28,748 bases of DNA from a virus. Below the pieces are notes generated by a model. The model searched no databases. It saw nothing but the letters and a program-made list of their open reading frames with translations, and was not told where the DNA came from. The DNA lies in IMG/VR virus record IMGVR_UViG_3300037258_000163, positions 1 through 28,748 of that record; one strand, given 5' to 3'. A program made the position numbers and the translations under genes. Shown here one piece after another: positions 12,274-19,257 of the stretch. Numbering within the stretch: position 1 is the stretch's first letter; each line of letters starts with the position of its first letter.

Positions 12274-12624
12274 CTATAATCCCAGGCGTTCTTTCTCTTC
12301 ACGCAGAATTTTCAGAAACATTTCGCCACTCATCGTCACGTACCAGTCTTTAGGATGACTCTTTCCCCGTCTTTTATGCCAGACTACGCCAAGCCATGAT
12401 CCCGCGTTTCTGTACTCTTTTTCCGCCTCTTCCACGTACTCGGAAAGAGCCATCCTCTTCTCATTCTTGACCTCTACTGTAATGAGGTTATCAAAGATCT
12501 CTATGTCTCCTCTGTCAAGAGCGCCCGACATTGCCTTTCTTCTGGCCGGGATTCTCTCCTCTGTCAAGCAGTTAACTATTGCTGTCTCTGCTGCTGTACC
12601 CTTAGCTTTGCTCCTGTTTACCAT
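12274..12624 (-). CDS. Holliday-junction-resolvase-like nuclease
   Basis: The 116-residue protein has the PD-(D/E)XK layout found in archaeal/phage Holliday-junction resolvases and small nucleases: KGTAAETAI (8-16, Glu13), ALDRGDIEIF (35-44, Asp37 and Asp40) and LITVEVKNEK (47-56, EVK at 51-53), with a basic C-terminal part (GVVWHKRRGKSHPKDWYV). These acids bind the metal ions used to cut branched DNA. It would act in replication, recombination or packaging preparation. Starts with ATG overlapping the previous stop (ATGGTAA). It is the second such nuclease in the window (see 16361-16669). Confidence 0.8.
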   Translation of the reverse strand: MVNRSKAKGTAAETAIVNCLTEERIPARRKAMSGALDRGDIEIFDNLITVEVKNEKRMALSEYVEEAEKEYRNAGSWLGVVWHKRRGKSHPKDWYVTMSGEMFLKILREEKERLGL

Positions 12625-13400
12625 GCACCAAATCCTGTCACCAGATGAATTATTATCATAGCCACTATGATAGCGGAAACAGTCAAAACGAACGCATAAG
12701 AGAAGTGCTGATCTTCCGGCTTTTTCACACTTGGATCTGCTGACTGAATTCTTGCCTCGATCTCCTGTCCTGTTACACCAAATCCTGGAACACTATTCAG
12801 CATCTCCTCAAGATATTTATCTGCCTCTTCTGCTGTCTCTGCACCAACATATCTCCAGTAGCATAGCCCGTATCCCTGCAGAGAATTCACGCCTTTAGGA
12901 GGAGTCACAAACCCTACTGATTCCGGAACAGGTCTGTACTCTATCCAGGTACTTGATTCTTTATCCCATAGCCTCCATCCGCCAATACTATTCAGCGTAC
13001 CAGTATTCTTCTTTAGTTCACCTAGCGCCCTTGTTTCAGTGTCGGAAATCTTGTACAACAGATCAGCAGTCTGGTCCATAGCATCATAAATTGCCTGATC
13101 TCTCTTCTCTACCAGACATTCTGACAGACATTTCGCACAAGGACAATCAGTCGAATGTATTTTCATTACTCCTCCTTTGCACTCATGTAGCTTGCCGTTC
13201 CACCAATCCAGTTTGCTGAAGCCGTTAGCGAATATATACTCCGCGCAATATGGGCAAGGAATTACAGGAAGCCTTTCTTTCCATGCACAAATATGAGGAC
13301 TTCCATCTATATTCAATCGTCCGTAATCAACTACAGTAACTTTACAGCGCGCACATACACCCATCTCCATAAGCTGCCCAAACATATTAAAGAAAGTCAT
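12618..13400 (-). CDS. Membrane-anchored protein with several CxxC motifs
   Basis: The 260-residue protein has a cysteine-rich N-terminal half: CARC (16-19), HIC (36-38), CPYC (49-52), HEC (72-74) and the CPCAKC group with C95 (86-95), enough ligands for two or more zinc sites. A central helical part (KRDQAIYDAMDQTADLLYKI) is followed by a domain with SIGGWRLWDKESSTWIEYRP, then a hydrophobic segment at about 232-254 (FVLTVSAIIVAMIIIHLV), suggesting a C-tail anchor with the zinc part in the cytoplasm. No family recognised. ATGA overlap with the SLOG-like gene upstream. Confidence 0.65.
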   Translation of the reverse strand: MTFFNMFGQLMEMGVCARCKVTVVDYGRLNIDGSPHICAWKERLPVIPCPYCAEYIFANGFSKLDWWNGKLHECKGGVMKIHSTDCPCAKCLSECLVEKRDQAIYDAMDQTADLLYKISDTETRALGELKKNTGTLNSIGGWRLWDKESSTWIEYRPVPESVGFVTPPKGVNSLQGYGLCYWRYVGAETAEEADKYLEEMLNSVPGFGVTGQEIEARIQSADPSVKKPEDQHFSYAFVLTVSAIIVAMIIIHLVTGFGAW

Positions 13401-13849
13401 ATCTTATCTCTGATACTTCCATCTGGAGATATGATCCTGTATTCCCTTCCCATATTATGGGCATACATAATCGTAGTCCAGGTACCTTTTCCCTGGAGAC
13501 TGTCTGGCTTTTCCGGATTAGCTGGAACGCAGAACATAATGTCAGACTCGACAACGATATCATGATTTCTTATCAGTGGCCTCTTTACTGGCCGGATTTC
13601 CCAGTTGTTGTACAAAACTGTATCGGGATCAAGACTCATTTGCCATTCAGTAATATCGCAAGGATGCACTACACGGTGATAACCAAAGAGTGCTGCAACG
13701 AAAGCAGCCTCATTATCCCACCCAAAGCAATTACCGTCGTGTACTTCAGTTATCGGGTCGGTGGCATTTATAACAACCAGTTCTCGTGTGTAGACAATTC
13801 TCTGTTCAGTTGTTGTGCCGACTCTGCTTCCGCTAGTCCCGATCTTCAT
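13397..13849 (-). CDS. SLOG-superfamily (DUF2493/YspA-like) nucleotide-binding protein
   Basis: The 150-residue protein begins KIGTSGSRVGTT (2-13), the Rossmann-type glycine motif of SLOG proteins, continues with VHDGNCFGWDNEAAFVAALFGY (36-57, DGxCxGxDxxA), VVHPCD (59-64), RPLIRNHDIVVESD (89-102) and GKGTWTTIMYAHNMG (119-133, GxGTxxxIxxA). SLOG domains bind nucleotides or their derivatives; some sense or make signals in conflict systems, others act in nucleotide metabolism. It starts with AAGGAGGAGAA and follows a small membrane protein whose end it overlaps. Exact ligand and role unknown. Confidence 0.75.
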   Translation of the reverse strand: MKIGTSGSRVGTTTEQRIVYTRELVVINATDPITEVHDGNCFGWDNEAAFVAALFGYHRVVHPCDITEWQMSLDPDTVLYNNWEIRPVKRPLIRNHDIVVESDIMFCVPANPEKPDSLQGKGTWTTIMYAHNMGREYRIISPDGSIRDKI

Positions 13850-14057
13850 TTCTCCTCCTTTTAATGCCCAGCCCGCTGAATATCCCGGCTATCAGGATAT
13901 TTACTAATACAGCGTCAATTATGGCTTCTCCCCAGTTTTTTGGCTGTCCCATCTGTCCCATTCCCAGGTACTCTATCACGAACATGCCGAAGAAGATAAC
14001 AGCAAACATCGTCATCTGAATTGGGTGCTTGTACTCCGGATCGTTATTTCTTCTCAT
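13833..14057 (-). CDS. Small two-pass membrane protein (74 aa)
   Basis: ATG at 14057 has an ideal GGGAGG four bases upstream. After a short basic N-terminus (MRRNNDPEYK), two hydrophobic segments follow: MTMFAVIFFGMFVIEYLGM at about 15-33 and IIDAVLVNILIAGIFSGLGI at about 46-65, then a basic tail. The gene overlaps the upstream zinc-finger gene by 14 bases and the downstream SLOG gene by 17. Two-helix membrane proteins next to a nucleotide-binding SLOG protein can form a sensor/effector pair in conflict systems; here it is only a hint. Confidence 0.7.
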   Translation of the reverse strand: MRRNNDPEYKHPIQMTMFAVIFFGMFVIEYLGMGQMGQPKNWGEAIIDAVLVNILIAGIFSGLGIKRRRNEDRD

Positions 14058-14235
14058 TTTTCCTCCCTGTTCCCTTGGCAATTCTTCTGAGACAACGATG
14101 ATGGCAATTCCAGCACCAGAACCAGTGACCTCCTATTCTCTTGCTTCTGCCACCGTGCCTAAGCGTAAGAATACATCTCCACAGCGGAATCTTATCCTTG
14201 TAAACATCATAGCCCAGCGGCCTGACTTTACCCAC
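14044..14235 (-). CDS. Small zinc-knuckle protein (63 aa)
   Basis: GTG start overlapping the previous stop, with AAGGAG nine bases upstream. The product is basic and has LWRC (residues 18-21), RHGGRSKRIGGHWFWCWNCHHRC in the central part, then a Lys/Arg-rich tail. CWNC plus HHRC gives three Cys and two His, which could coordinate one zinc ion. Many positive charges suggest nucleic-acid binding. It overlaps the next gene by 14 bases. No named family recognised. Confidence 0.6.
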   Translation of the reverse strand: MGKVRPLGYDVYKDKIPLWRCILTLRHGGRSKRIGGHWFWCWNCHHRCLRRIAKGTGRKNEKK

Positions 14236-14690
14236 TATTTATCACTCCTTCTAGTTATCTCCCTGCTGACGATAAACCTGGCTCGCTCCATTCTGTTGTA
14301 AATAGTTTCAGTCATCTTTCTGTAAGCATATGCCTGGTGAGCTTTATCTCTCTGTTCCAGGAAATCATCATTCGTGAAAGCCATAGCTTTCATTGTTGTT
14401 ACTTTATCTTCCCCCTTGTGCTGAATCTGCTCCAGTGCGTGCATTTCCTCTAGCTGCTGTTTCTCAAACTCTTCATCTACCTGAGCGGCATAAAGCTGTG
14501 TCTCTATATAGTCCAGCCAGCAATTTATCTCACCGAATAATACCATCAGTTCTTCCGCTGATTCAGCCGTTATATCTGCTGGTACCAGCGGCATGCTGTT
14601 CTCTGGTCTTTCAGGTAACTTCAGATCCTGAACATTCAGCTTCCTCACTGCTCTGATAGATGACTCTCCTAGTCTGTAATTAAGACTCAC
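14235..14690 (-). CDS. Conserved helical phage protein of unknown function (151 aa)
   Basis: The product is nearly all helical: an N-terminal arm followed by ESAEELMVLFGEINCWLDYIETQLYAAQVDEEFEKQQLEEM (about 43-84) and a C-terminal helix (AYRKMTETIYNRMERARFIVSREITRR). The EINCWLDYIETQLYAAQ segment resembles a family common beside Cas4-like and recombination genes in actinophages, whose role I do not know. No catalytic residues obvious. Possibly an accessory to the nuclease two genes upstream. Overlaps the preceding gene's end by 11 bases. Confidence 0.65.
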   Translation of the reverse strand: MSLNYRLGESSIRAVRKLNVQDLKLPERPENSMPLVPADITAESAEELMVLFGEINCWLDYIETQLYAAQVDEEFEKQQLEEMHALEQIQHKGEDKVTTMKAMAFTNDDFLEQRDKAHQAYAYRKMTETIYNRMERARFIVSREITRRSDK

Positions 14691-14901
14691 TTGCTACTTC
14701 CGTTTCTGGTTCCCTCGTTTCTGAAGGATACAAAATTCTGCTGTTCCCGCATCCAATGCATCCTGGCGTTCCCTTAAATTGGCAATCCCAGCAAATACTG
14801 ACAGCCATTTGCTCGATATCAGAGAAAGTTCTCTGACAGCAAATACACCTGTAAGGTTGTTCCGCAGTACCCTTAGCTGGCCCGCACATAAGCACAGTCA
14901 T
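14680..14901 (-). CDS. Zinc-finger protein with multiple CxxC (73 aa)
   Basis: The product carries YRCICCQRTF (17-26), SICWDCQFKG (35-44) and GCIGCGNSRI (47-56), three CxxC-type pairs spaced for at least one, perhaps two, zinc sites. It has an acidic C-terminus. Strong ribosome site GAGGAGGCAAA before ATG and ATGA overlap with the upstream gene. Probably a protein- or DNA-binding zinc module. No family name. Confidence 0.7.
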   Translation of the reverse strand: MTVLMCGPAKGTAEQPYRCICCQRTFSDIEQMAVSICWDCQFKGTPGCIGCGNSRILYPSETREPETEVASES

Positions 14902-15068
14902 TTTGCCTCCTCGTCTGGGTAAGCATTAATGTGTATCGTGCCGAGTACACCTTTTTCTATCACAATTGGTGTATCCAGGTGAAGTGAGATTCCTGCACCT
15001 GCAAGCGCATGGATCAGCTTACGGACAGTTGTTTCATGCTTCGTTTCAGGCTCCATTAGCTGAATCAT
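14898..15068 (-). CDS. Small hypothetical protein (56 aa)
   Basis: I start at ATG 15068, one base after the Cas4-like gene's stop, with an excellent AAGGAGGAGTAAA in front. The in-frame upstream extension to 15173 lies inside the Cas4-like gene and is unlikely. The 56-residue product begins with a helix (HETTVRKLIHALAGAG) and ends with strands (PIVIEKGVLGTIHINAYPD). It resembles a small alpha-beta protein of unknown function. Coupled to the next zinc gene by ATGA. Confidence 0.65.
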   Translation of the reverse strand: MIQLMEPETKHETTVRKLIHALAGAGISLHLDTPIVIEKGVLGTIHINAYPDEEAK

Positions 15069-15069
15069 T

Positions 15070-16062
15070 TTACTCCTCCTTCTCATAAGCGGCACAAGTG
15101 GCGCAACCCTCCTTAGGGCAGACAGGCGGGATGCCCACACTGAGAGCATACTCGATCCGGGACGCGCTGTCAAGTAGCGGGGCCAGGATGGCGTCAGAGC
15201 GTGATATTGTGAATTCCTTGATCTGCTGGTTCGCCTTGAATTCGTAGATGAATACTATCTTGTCGAATGGCAGATCCATTTCATCACACATATACAGGTA
15301 AATGTTGCCCTGCTTAACATGCGAAATTAATGGCCTGTGTATGTCATGCCACAATCCTTCAATATCTGTGACCTTCTTGCCCTTAACGTCATATGTATGA
15401 TCTTTCAGCATCTTAGGTGCTTCGAAGCGGAACGTTCCCAGTCCCATCGACTTAATCTCTATGAGGCAGTTCTTTGATAATAAGGCTCCATCTGCATGCC
15501 CGGAAATTCTGTGAGCCTTGGACTTGAGTGTTACTTCCTTGTATTCCCAGTCATGATAATGAGGGCCAATAGAAGAATCATACAGAGCAGGCTCCATGTA
15601 TCCTGCTGATGGCATAAGAATATTGTTTACTCTGACATCACAATCTTTGCAATACCAGTCCCCCCATAGATCTCCTGTCTCTGCTAGCCATCCCTGCCAT
15701 TTCTCATGGATTCTGTTTCCTTCAGAAAACACGTTATCAAGGCTGAATGAAAAGTTTGAACTGGCCGGTTCTGGCAGTCCTGACATTCTGTAATATGTTG
15801 CTCTAGGGCACCAGTCGCTTCTAGCCATTTCTGAAGGAAAGATATTGTTTGACCGTCTCGCTGTTCGTTCTCTGTTTGCGTCATGTTTCTTTAAAAGCAC
15901 TTTCTTTACTTCAGGAAGGACCAGGGATGCAGATGACTTCAGTTCAGCGATTTTGGCTATCTTACCGTCCTCTTTTGTTATACGTCTTCTTCCTCCATCT
16001 CCTTTAGAAGCTCGTTTTTGTCCAGCCCCTTCAATGCGCTTTCTTCCGTTTCCCACTGCCAC
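15070..16062 (-). CDS. Cas4/RecB-like PD-(D/E)XK exonuclease
   Basis: The protein has the hallmarks of phage Cas4-type exonucleases: FPSEMARSDWCPRATYYRMSG (75-95, with the first cluster Cys85), RIHEKW (His119), SGHADGAL (187-194, Asp191), CLIEIKSMG (199-207, Glu202 and Lys204), HVKQGNIYLY (248-257, Gln251) and a C-terminal CPKEGCATC (315-323), the other cysteines of a likely 4Fe-4S cluster. An extra CKDC pair (138-141) sits in the middle. It would resect DNA ends for recombination with RecA and is the usual companion of phage recombination modules. The start is uncertain: GTG 16062 gives 330 residues but overlaps the WhiB gene by 85 bases; no better start is obvious, and the N-terminal basic stretch may be extra. 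Confidence 0.85.
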   Translation of the reverse strand: MAVGNGRKRIEGAGQKRASKGDGGRRRITKEDGKIAKIAELKSSASLVLPEVKKVLLKKHDANRERTARRSNNIFPSEMARSDWCPRATYYRMSGLPEPASSNFSFSLDNVFSEGNRIHEKWQGWLAETGDLWGDWYCKDCDVRVNNILMPSAGYMEPALYDSSIGPHYHDWEYKEVTLKSKAHRISGHADGALLSKNCLIEIKSMGLGTFRFEAPKMLKDHTYDVKGKKVTDIEGLWHDIHRPLISHVKQGNIYLYMCDEMDLPFDKIVFIYEFKANQQIKEFTISRSDAILAPLLDSASRIEYALSVGIPPVCPKEGCATCAAYEKEE

Positions 16063-16361
16063 TCTGGTCTTTCCTGCTTCCTGTTTTCTAAGGGATGCTT
16101 TTTCCGTATGGCTTTCCGGCCAACTTCACTCATCCCTCCCCATATACCATACCGTTCATTGTTAAGAAGTGCAAACATCAGGCATTCATGTCTTATCGGG
16201 CAGATTACACCGTCTGATTCTCCATTGCAGAAATCTATTGCTTCCGCTGACTCTTCCGGATCTTCGCTGAAGAAAGGATCATCATCAGAATGAATCACAC
16301 TTCCGGCGCATTTAGCCTCATCCCACAATCCTGGTGCCTGACTTCTTAACCTTAATACCAT
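15978..16361 (-). CDS. WhiB-family iron-sulfur transcription regulator
   Basis: The 127-residue protein has all four WhiB cysteines: AKCAG (Cys18), DFCNG (Cys45), CPIRHEC (Cys54 and Cys60), followed by YGIWGGMSE (71-79), the invariant GxWGG turn, and a basic RKAIRKK. WhiB proteins bind a 4Fe-4S cluster and work with the principal sigma factor; phage copies are known to modulate host promoters or superinfection. The C-terminal 35 residues are acidic (LLKEMEEEDV). Start ATG 16361 uses the preceding TGA (TGATG). Placed in the replication/recombination unit, it could control the shift in gene expression during infection. High confidence in family; target unknown. Confidence 0.93.
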   Translation of the reverse strand: MVLRLRSQAPGLWDEAKCAGSVIHSDDDPFFSEDPEESAEAIDFCNGESDGVICPIRHECLMFALLNNERYGIWGGMSEVGRKAIRKKHPLENRKQERPEWQWETEESALKGLDKNELLKEMEEEDV

Positions 16362-16669
16362 CAATCTCTTTCCGTGAATTCCATGAAGTCATCAAAGGGC
16401 AGAATTGCATATCTCCTGCCGTCCAAATCGAACACCAGAACTGGGTTTCTGCCCTCTAAAAGAGCCTCTGTCTCTATCTTCCGAAGCTCAGAGGACTTTA
16501 TCGTGTAGCTCAGCTTCCCTGTGGTCTTGCATTCAACAAGGTAACATTCTGTTCTTACATCACCTTTATTAAACCACCGAGAACCTGAGCCTACAGTCAA
16601 TTGCCCTCCGAGCCTTTTTGCTACCGACTTTTCCTGCTTTCGGCTAGACTTAAATGAACTTTCTGTCAT
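16361..16669 (-). CDS. PD-(D/E)XK nuclease, Holliday-resolvase-like
   Basis: The 102-residue protein has QEKSVAKRLGG (12-22, Glu13), VGSGSRWFNKGDVRTEC (26-42, Asp37) and YLVECKTTGK (43-52, Glu46-x-Lys48), then a helix and a final strand (PVLVFDLDGRRYAILPFDDF). This E-GD-ExK order is typical of small endonucleases of the Holliday-junction-resolvase/VRR type that use two metal ions. With RecA, Cas4-like nuclease, polymerase and helicases nearby it likely processes recombination or replication intermediates. Overlaps MazG by 20 bases and the WhiB start by TGATG. Confidence 0.75.
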   Translation of the reverse strand: MTESSFKSSRKQEKSVAKRLGGQLTVGSGSRWFNKGDVRTECYLVECKTTGKLSYTIKSSELRKIETEALLEGRNPVLVFDLDGRRYAILPFDDFMEFTERD

Positions 16670-16931
16670 CTTTTGCTACTTTGTTTCTGACAGCTTGATT
16701 GAGATCCACACCCTCATGGAAAGCTACCATTCTCAGACAGATTTCCAGATCAGCAAGTTCCTCCGAAAAATCTGTTTCCCTGAGAACATGTCTCGTTATC
16801 TCACCGAGTTCTTCCTGCAATTTTAAGACGCCGAGTTCTTTCGTTGGATATCTGTCAACTCCATGTTTACCGACGAGAGTTAATGCTAGTTGAGTAACCT
16901 CATCCGCCTCTTCTCCGGTTATGAATACCAT
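16650..16931 (-). CDS. MazG-like nucleotide pyrophosphohydrolase
   Basis: The 93-residue protein is a single MazG-type helical domain: KLQEELGEITRHV (38-50, Glu40, Glu41, Glu44), FSEELADLEICLRMVA (55-70, Glu57/Glu58 and Asp61), then VDLNQAVRNKVAKDDRKF. The EExxE...ExxD acids bind Mg for hydrolysis of (d)NTPs to monophosphate. Phage MazG proteins are proposed to reshape nucleotide pools or lower (p)ppGpp. It is one base after the preceding gene and has AAGGAAAAG before its ATG. It is in the unit with RecA and polymerase, which fits a nucleotide-supply role. Confidence 0.8.
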   Translation of the reverse strand: MVFITGEEADEVTQLALTLVGKHGVDRYPTKELGVLKLQEELGEITRHVLRETDFSEELADLEICLRMVAFHEGVDLNQAVRNKVAKDDRKFI

Positions 16932-17201
16932 TTACTTTTCCTTCGAATTCTGGACCGTCAGTATTCTTATTACCTCGTCTTGCAATGCCAGCGCTACCCA
17001 TTCTCTAGCTAAGTCCAGTAATCCCGCTGCATCTACAGGCCCCATTCCTTCAGTCATCATGATGGCATGAACAACATCTCCTTCATCATCAAGACCTTCT
17101 GCTATCACAATACAGCTTAGCGGGGAAACTATCTGGAGATCATTCTGAATCCAGTCAAGTTCCATTCCAAGTGCCGTAGGTCGTTCCGTAGGCTTATCCA
17201 T
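16932..17201 (-). CDS. Hypothetical protein (89 aa)
   Basis: A soluble, acidic alpha-beta protein: ALGMELDWIQNDLQIVSPLSCIVIAEGLDDEGDVVHAIMMTEGMG (10-54), then DAAGLLDLAREWVALALQDEVIRI as a C-terminal helix. No metal site or membrane segment. Its ATG overlaps the RecA gene stop by eight bases (ATGGATAA), so it is likely translated with RecA. No family recognised; could assist RecA or MazG, with nothing in the sequence to choose. Confidence 0.65.
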   Translation of the reverse strand: MDKPTERPTALGMELDWIQNDLQIVSPLSCIVIAEGLDDEGDVVHAIMMTEGMGPVDAAGLLDLAREWVALALQDEVIRILTVQNSKEK

Positions 17202-18315
17202 CTAGTTTTACAATTCCTCTTCGTGTTCCGGTTTCTTCTGCCATTTTAATGTTTTCTTCTACGATCTGGTCAACAAGCTTCGGATTTCTCGCCGCATCCA
17301 GTACCTCTAATGCTATCTCAGACTGAAGTGTCTTATCACTTCTAAGGTCAGTGATTGCTGAATCTTTTCCGTGCCATTTTCTGTCTGAGTAAGTAAACCA
17401 GGCTCCTGATTTACGTACGACCCCAAAGAGGACACCCATTGTGAAATACTCTTTTCCGGTATCATAATCTCCTCTTTCAAATCCCAGGTGGGGGGCTCCT
17501 CTGAAATAGAAATCAACCGTGGCCGTCTGCTGAGGCGCTGCAGCTTTATTTTTAATAGTCCGCATCTTGATTGACTGTCCCACCTTAACAGGATCTGCGA
17601 TACCCGGCCTTTTCTCCACAATGTACTCATCACGCGAAACTTCAAGCCTAGCGTAGAAAAAGTAATCCTTTCCATGCCCGCCAGGACTTGTCTGCGGAGT
17701 ACCGTATCTGGCAAATCCTCCAATTTTATCTCTGAACTGATTGATAATGATTCCCAGTAGAGGTCTTTCCGTGCCATTTACATCTCTTTTCGTTGCCTTG
17801 CCCGCTTTACGGGCAAACTTGTTCATCAGTCTTGCACCTACAGCAGTAGTGAACTCATCCATAGCTTTTTCTGCTTCTTCGCCAGGAATAAGAGCCGGGT
17901 AAGAGTCAAGTACGATGCAGTCAACTGCTCTTGATTCTGCAGCTTCTAACATCACAGCAAAGGCGAATTCCATTTCCTGTGTCGGCACTACAGCTATCCT
18001 TGTGTTATCTACTCCCAGTGCTGTAGCCTGGTCTGTATCGAATGCTTCAGCAGCTATCCACAGTACCTCAAAGTCAGGATCTAGTTTCTGGTTGGCAGCT
18101 ATTGTCTTGAGAGCTACAGCAGTCTTTCCAGCCGATTCCTTGCCGATTATCTCTACCCACTGACCTCCTGGCCATCCTCCTCCTAATGCGATATCAAGAG
18201 CGAGAGAACCACTGGTAAATCTCCTTGGCACTGCTATGGTAGAGGCTACAAGCACCGTACCTTCGCCAAAGCTCTTGTTAATTTCTGCCATCAGTGCCTG
18301 AGTATCGAGTCTCAT
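17194..18315 (-). CDS. recA: RecA-like recombinase
   Basis: The 373-residue protein has a RecA core: SGSLALDIALGGGWPGGQWVEI (35-56), Walker A GKESAGKT (58-65), an Asp/Glu-containing LWIAAEAFDTDQATALGVD (85-103, catalytic Glu90), Walker B CIVLDSYPAL (133-142, Asp137), IINQFRDKIGGF (L2-type region) and GKEYFTMGVLFGVV. It binds ssDNA and exchanges strands with ATP. Length equals typical RecA but the N-terminal linker helix is short and the C-terminus ends in RRGIVKLDG rather than an acidic tail. It is coupled to a Gly/Tyr repeat protein upstream and to the gene downstream, and works with the nuclease and ssDNA-binding genes nearby. Confidence 0.92.
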   Translation of the reverse strand: MRLDTQALMAEINKSFGEGTVLVASTIAVPRRFTSGSLALDIALGGGWPGGQWVEIIGKESAGKTAVALKTIAANQKLDPDFEVLWIAAEAFDTDQATALGVDNTRIAVVPTQEMEFAFAVMLEAAESRAVDCIVLDSYPALIPGEEAEKAMDEFTTAVGARLMNKFARKAGKATKRDVNGTERPLLGIIINQFRDKIGGFARYGTPQTSPGGHGKDYFFYARLEVSRDEYIVEKRPGIADPVKVGQSIKMRTIKNKAAAPQQTATVDFYFRGAPHLGFERGDYDTGKEYFTMGVLFGVVRKSGAWFTYSDRKWHGKDSAITDLRSDKTLQSEIALEVLDAARNPKLVDQIVEENIKMAEETGTRRGIVKLDG

Positions 18316-18605
18316 CTGCTCTCACACGCCTCTTGGTATCCGTCATCATAACCCTGATGATAACCTTCCTCATGACCTTCCTGATGTGATTCAGTAGCGA
18401 TATCCTGCTCTCTCCAGAAAGCTCCGTCTTCTGCCTCATCAGCACCAGACTGGAAACCTTCGCTGTATCCTCTGTCCCATTCTGCCTCAAAAACTCTGAG
18501 GATGTCTTCCACCAGGTAACTCTGAGTCATAGCATCCATCAATGATGAATCAGGACTCAGTTCTCTTACCTTCCTGAAATACTCAAGTATTTCTTTCTCT
18601 GTCAT
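18312..18605 (-). CDS. Protein with Gly/Tyr-spaced repeat tail (97 aa)
   Basis: The N-terminal half is helical (KEILEYFRKVREL; SYLVEDILRVFEAEW). The C-terminal half has a periodic pattern: RGYSEGFQSGADEAEDG, then HQEGHEEGYHQGYDDGYQEA, with Gly or aromatic residue repeating at every third to fourth position. Such GY/GF repeats form an extended helix with small residues on one face, often mediating self-association or membrane contact. The neighbour at 18602-18820 ends with a similar YSEGFDTGYRIGY. ATGA overlap with RecA. Function unknown; a pairing with the RecA unit is only suggested. Confidence 0.65.
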   Translation of the reverse strand: MTEKEILEYFRKVRELSPDSSLMDAMTQSYLVEDILRVFEAEWDRGYSEGFQSGADEAEDGAFWREQDIATESHQEGHEEGYHQGYDDGYQEACESR

Positions 18606-18820
18606 GCTCTTCCCAAATTTTCATCTTGAACACGTGAAGTGTAACCGATTCTGTATCCGGTATCAAATCCTTCAGAATACTTCTCTACGCTGTACTCAGC
18701 GATTTCTTCCATAATTGTCATTTTCAGCGCACTAATAATGATAGGAAACTGCTCGTATGGATGCTGAGAGGCACAAACGAGTGCGTTCTCTAATTCACTT
18801 TCCAGCTTTTCTATGTTCAT
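18602..18820 (-). CDS. Small protein ending in a Gly/Tyr-spaced segment (72 aa)
   Basis: The product starts with a helix (EKLESELENALVCASQHP), then FPIIISALKMTIMEEIAEYSVEK, and closes with YSEGFDTGYRIGYTSR, where Gly and aromatic residues alternate every 3-4 positions just as in the next protein, suggesting common ancestry or assembly. ATG has AGGAGTGGT before it; the stop overlaps the next ATG (ATGA). No family recognised. Confidence 0.6.
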   Translation of the reverse strand: MNIEKLESELENALVCASQHPYEQFPIIISALKMTIMEEIAEYSVEKYSEGFDTGYRIGYTSRVQDENLGRA

Positions 18821-19257
18821 ACCACTCCTATGTAGCCTGCTGCCTGTGAAGCAGTAGTGATGTTTCCGTGATAATTATCGGTTCTTGCTCCCCCTTCCTG
18901 AGTCTGTCTTGCTTTATTTCCGGCAGATCCGTCTGAAGTCATTCCCAGCGGGCGATTAGGGTCAGATATTGATCTTCCGTCAACATACCCGCAGTCAAAG
19001 CATCTTCTTGCCGAAGATGGTGAGGACTTCATGAAATTGCCGCTTCCGCATTCTGGGCAATTACTCTCCTGCTTAAGGTGCAGAGCCTTGGTGAAATCAT
19101 GCCCTGCAGTCTGCTGAGGCTGAGCCTGCGGGGTTTGCTGAACAGGAACCTGATTCCACCAGGGTGTATCTCTGTTTACAGTCTGAGGGGGAACTATGCC
19201 CTTCTCTTGCTGTACTTTGGCAACTTTACGTGCCCAGAAGTCGCTGCTCGTATTCAC
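18817..19257 (-). CDS. Zinc-ribbon protein (146 aa)
   Basis: After an N-terminal segment SSDFWARKVAKVQQ and a Pro/Gln linker (VPVQQTPQAQPQQTAG), a zinc ribbon appears at about 67-91: CPECGSGNF...RCFDCGYVDG, two CxxCG pairs. The C-terminal third is polar. The FWARK opening and the ribbon recur in actinophage proteins of unknown role, and I take them as a conserved family. GTG start; it overlaps the next upstream gene by 32 bases, which is unusual here, but the FWARK motif supports it. Likely nucleic-acid or protein binding. Confidence 0.65.
   Translation of the reverse strand: MNTSSDFWARKVAKVQQEKGIVPPQTVNRDTPWWNQVPVQQTPQAQPQQTAGHDFTKALHLKQESNCPECGSGNFMKSSPSSARRCFDCGYVDGRSISDPNRPLGMTSDGSAGNKARQTQEGGARTDNYHGNITTASQAAGYIGVV

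Noticed and set aside
12248-12280. Plus-strand TTATCA-N16-TATAAT promoter-like match
   Set aside because: The -35 box matches only four of six and it would transcribe antisense into coding DNA; no plus-strand gene follows.
12026-12358. 110-codon plus-strand ORF
   Set aside because: Antisense to the SpoVS-like and resolvase-like genes; the Leu/Cys-rich sequence is typical of reverse frames here.
14898-15173. Extended 91-codon form of the small gene after the Cas4-like nuclease
   Set aside because: The 35 extra residues read through the Cas4-like C-terminus in another frame; ATG 15068 has a perfect ribosome site.
17313-17777. 154-codon frame on the minus strand inside the RecA gene
   Set aside because: Lies fully within RecA in another frame; its composition is Ser/Arg/Leu-rich and without domain; no separate ribosome site.
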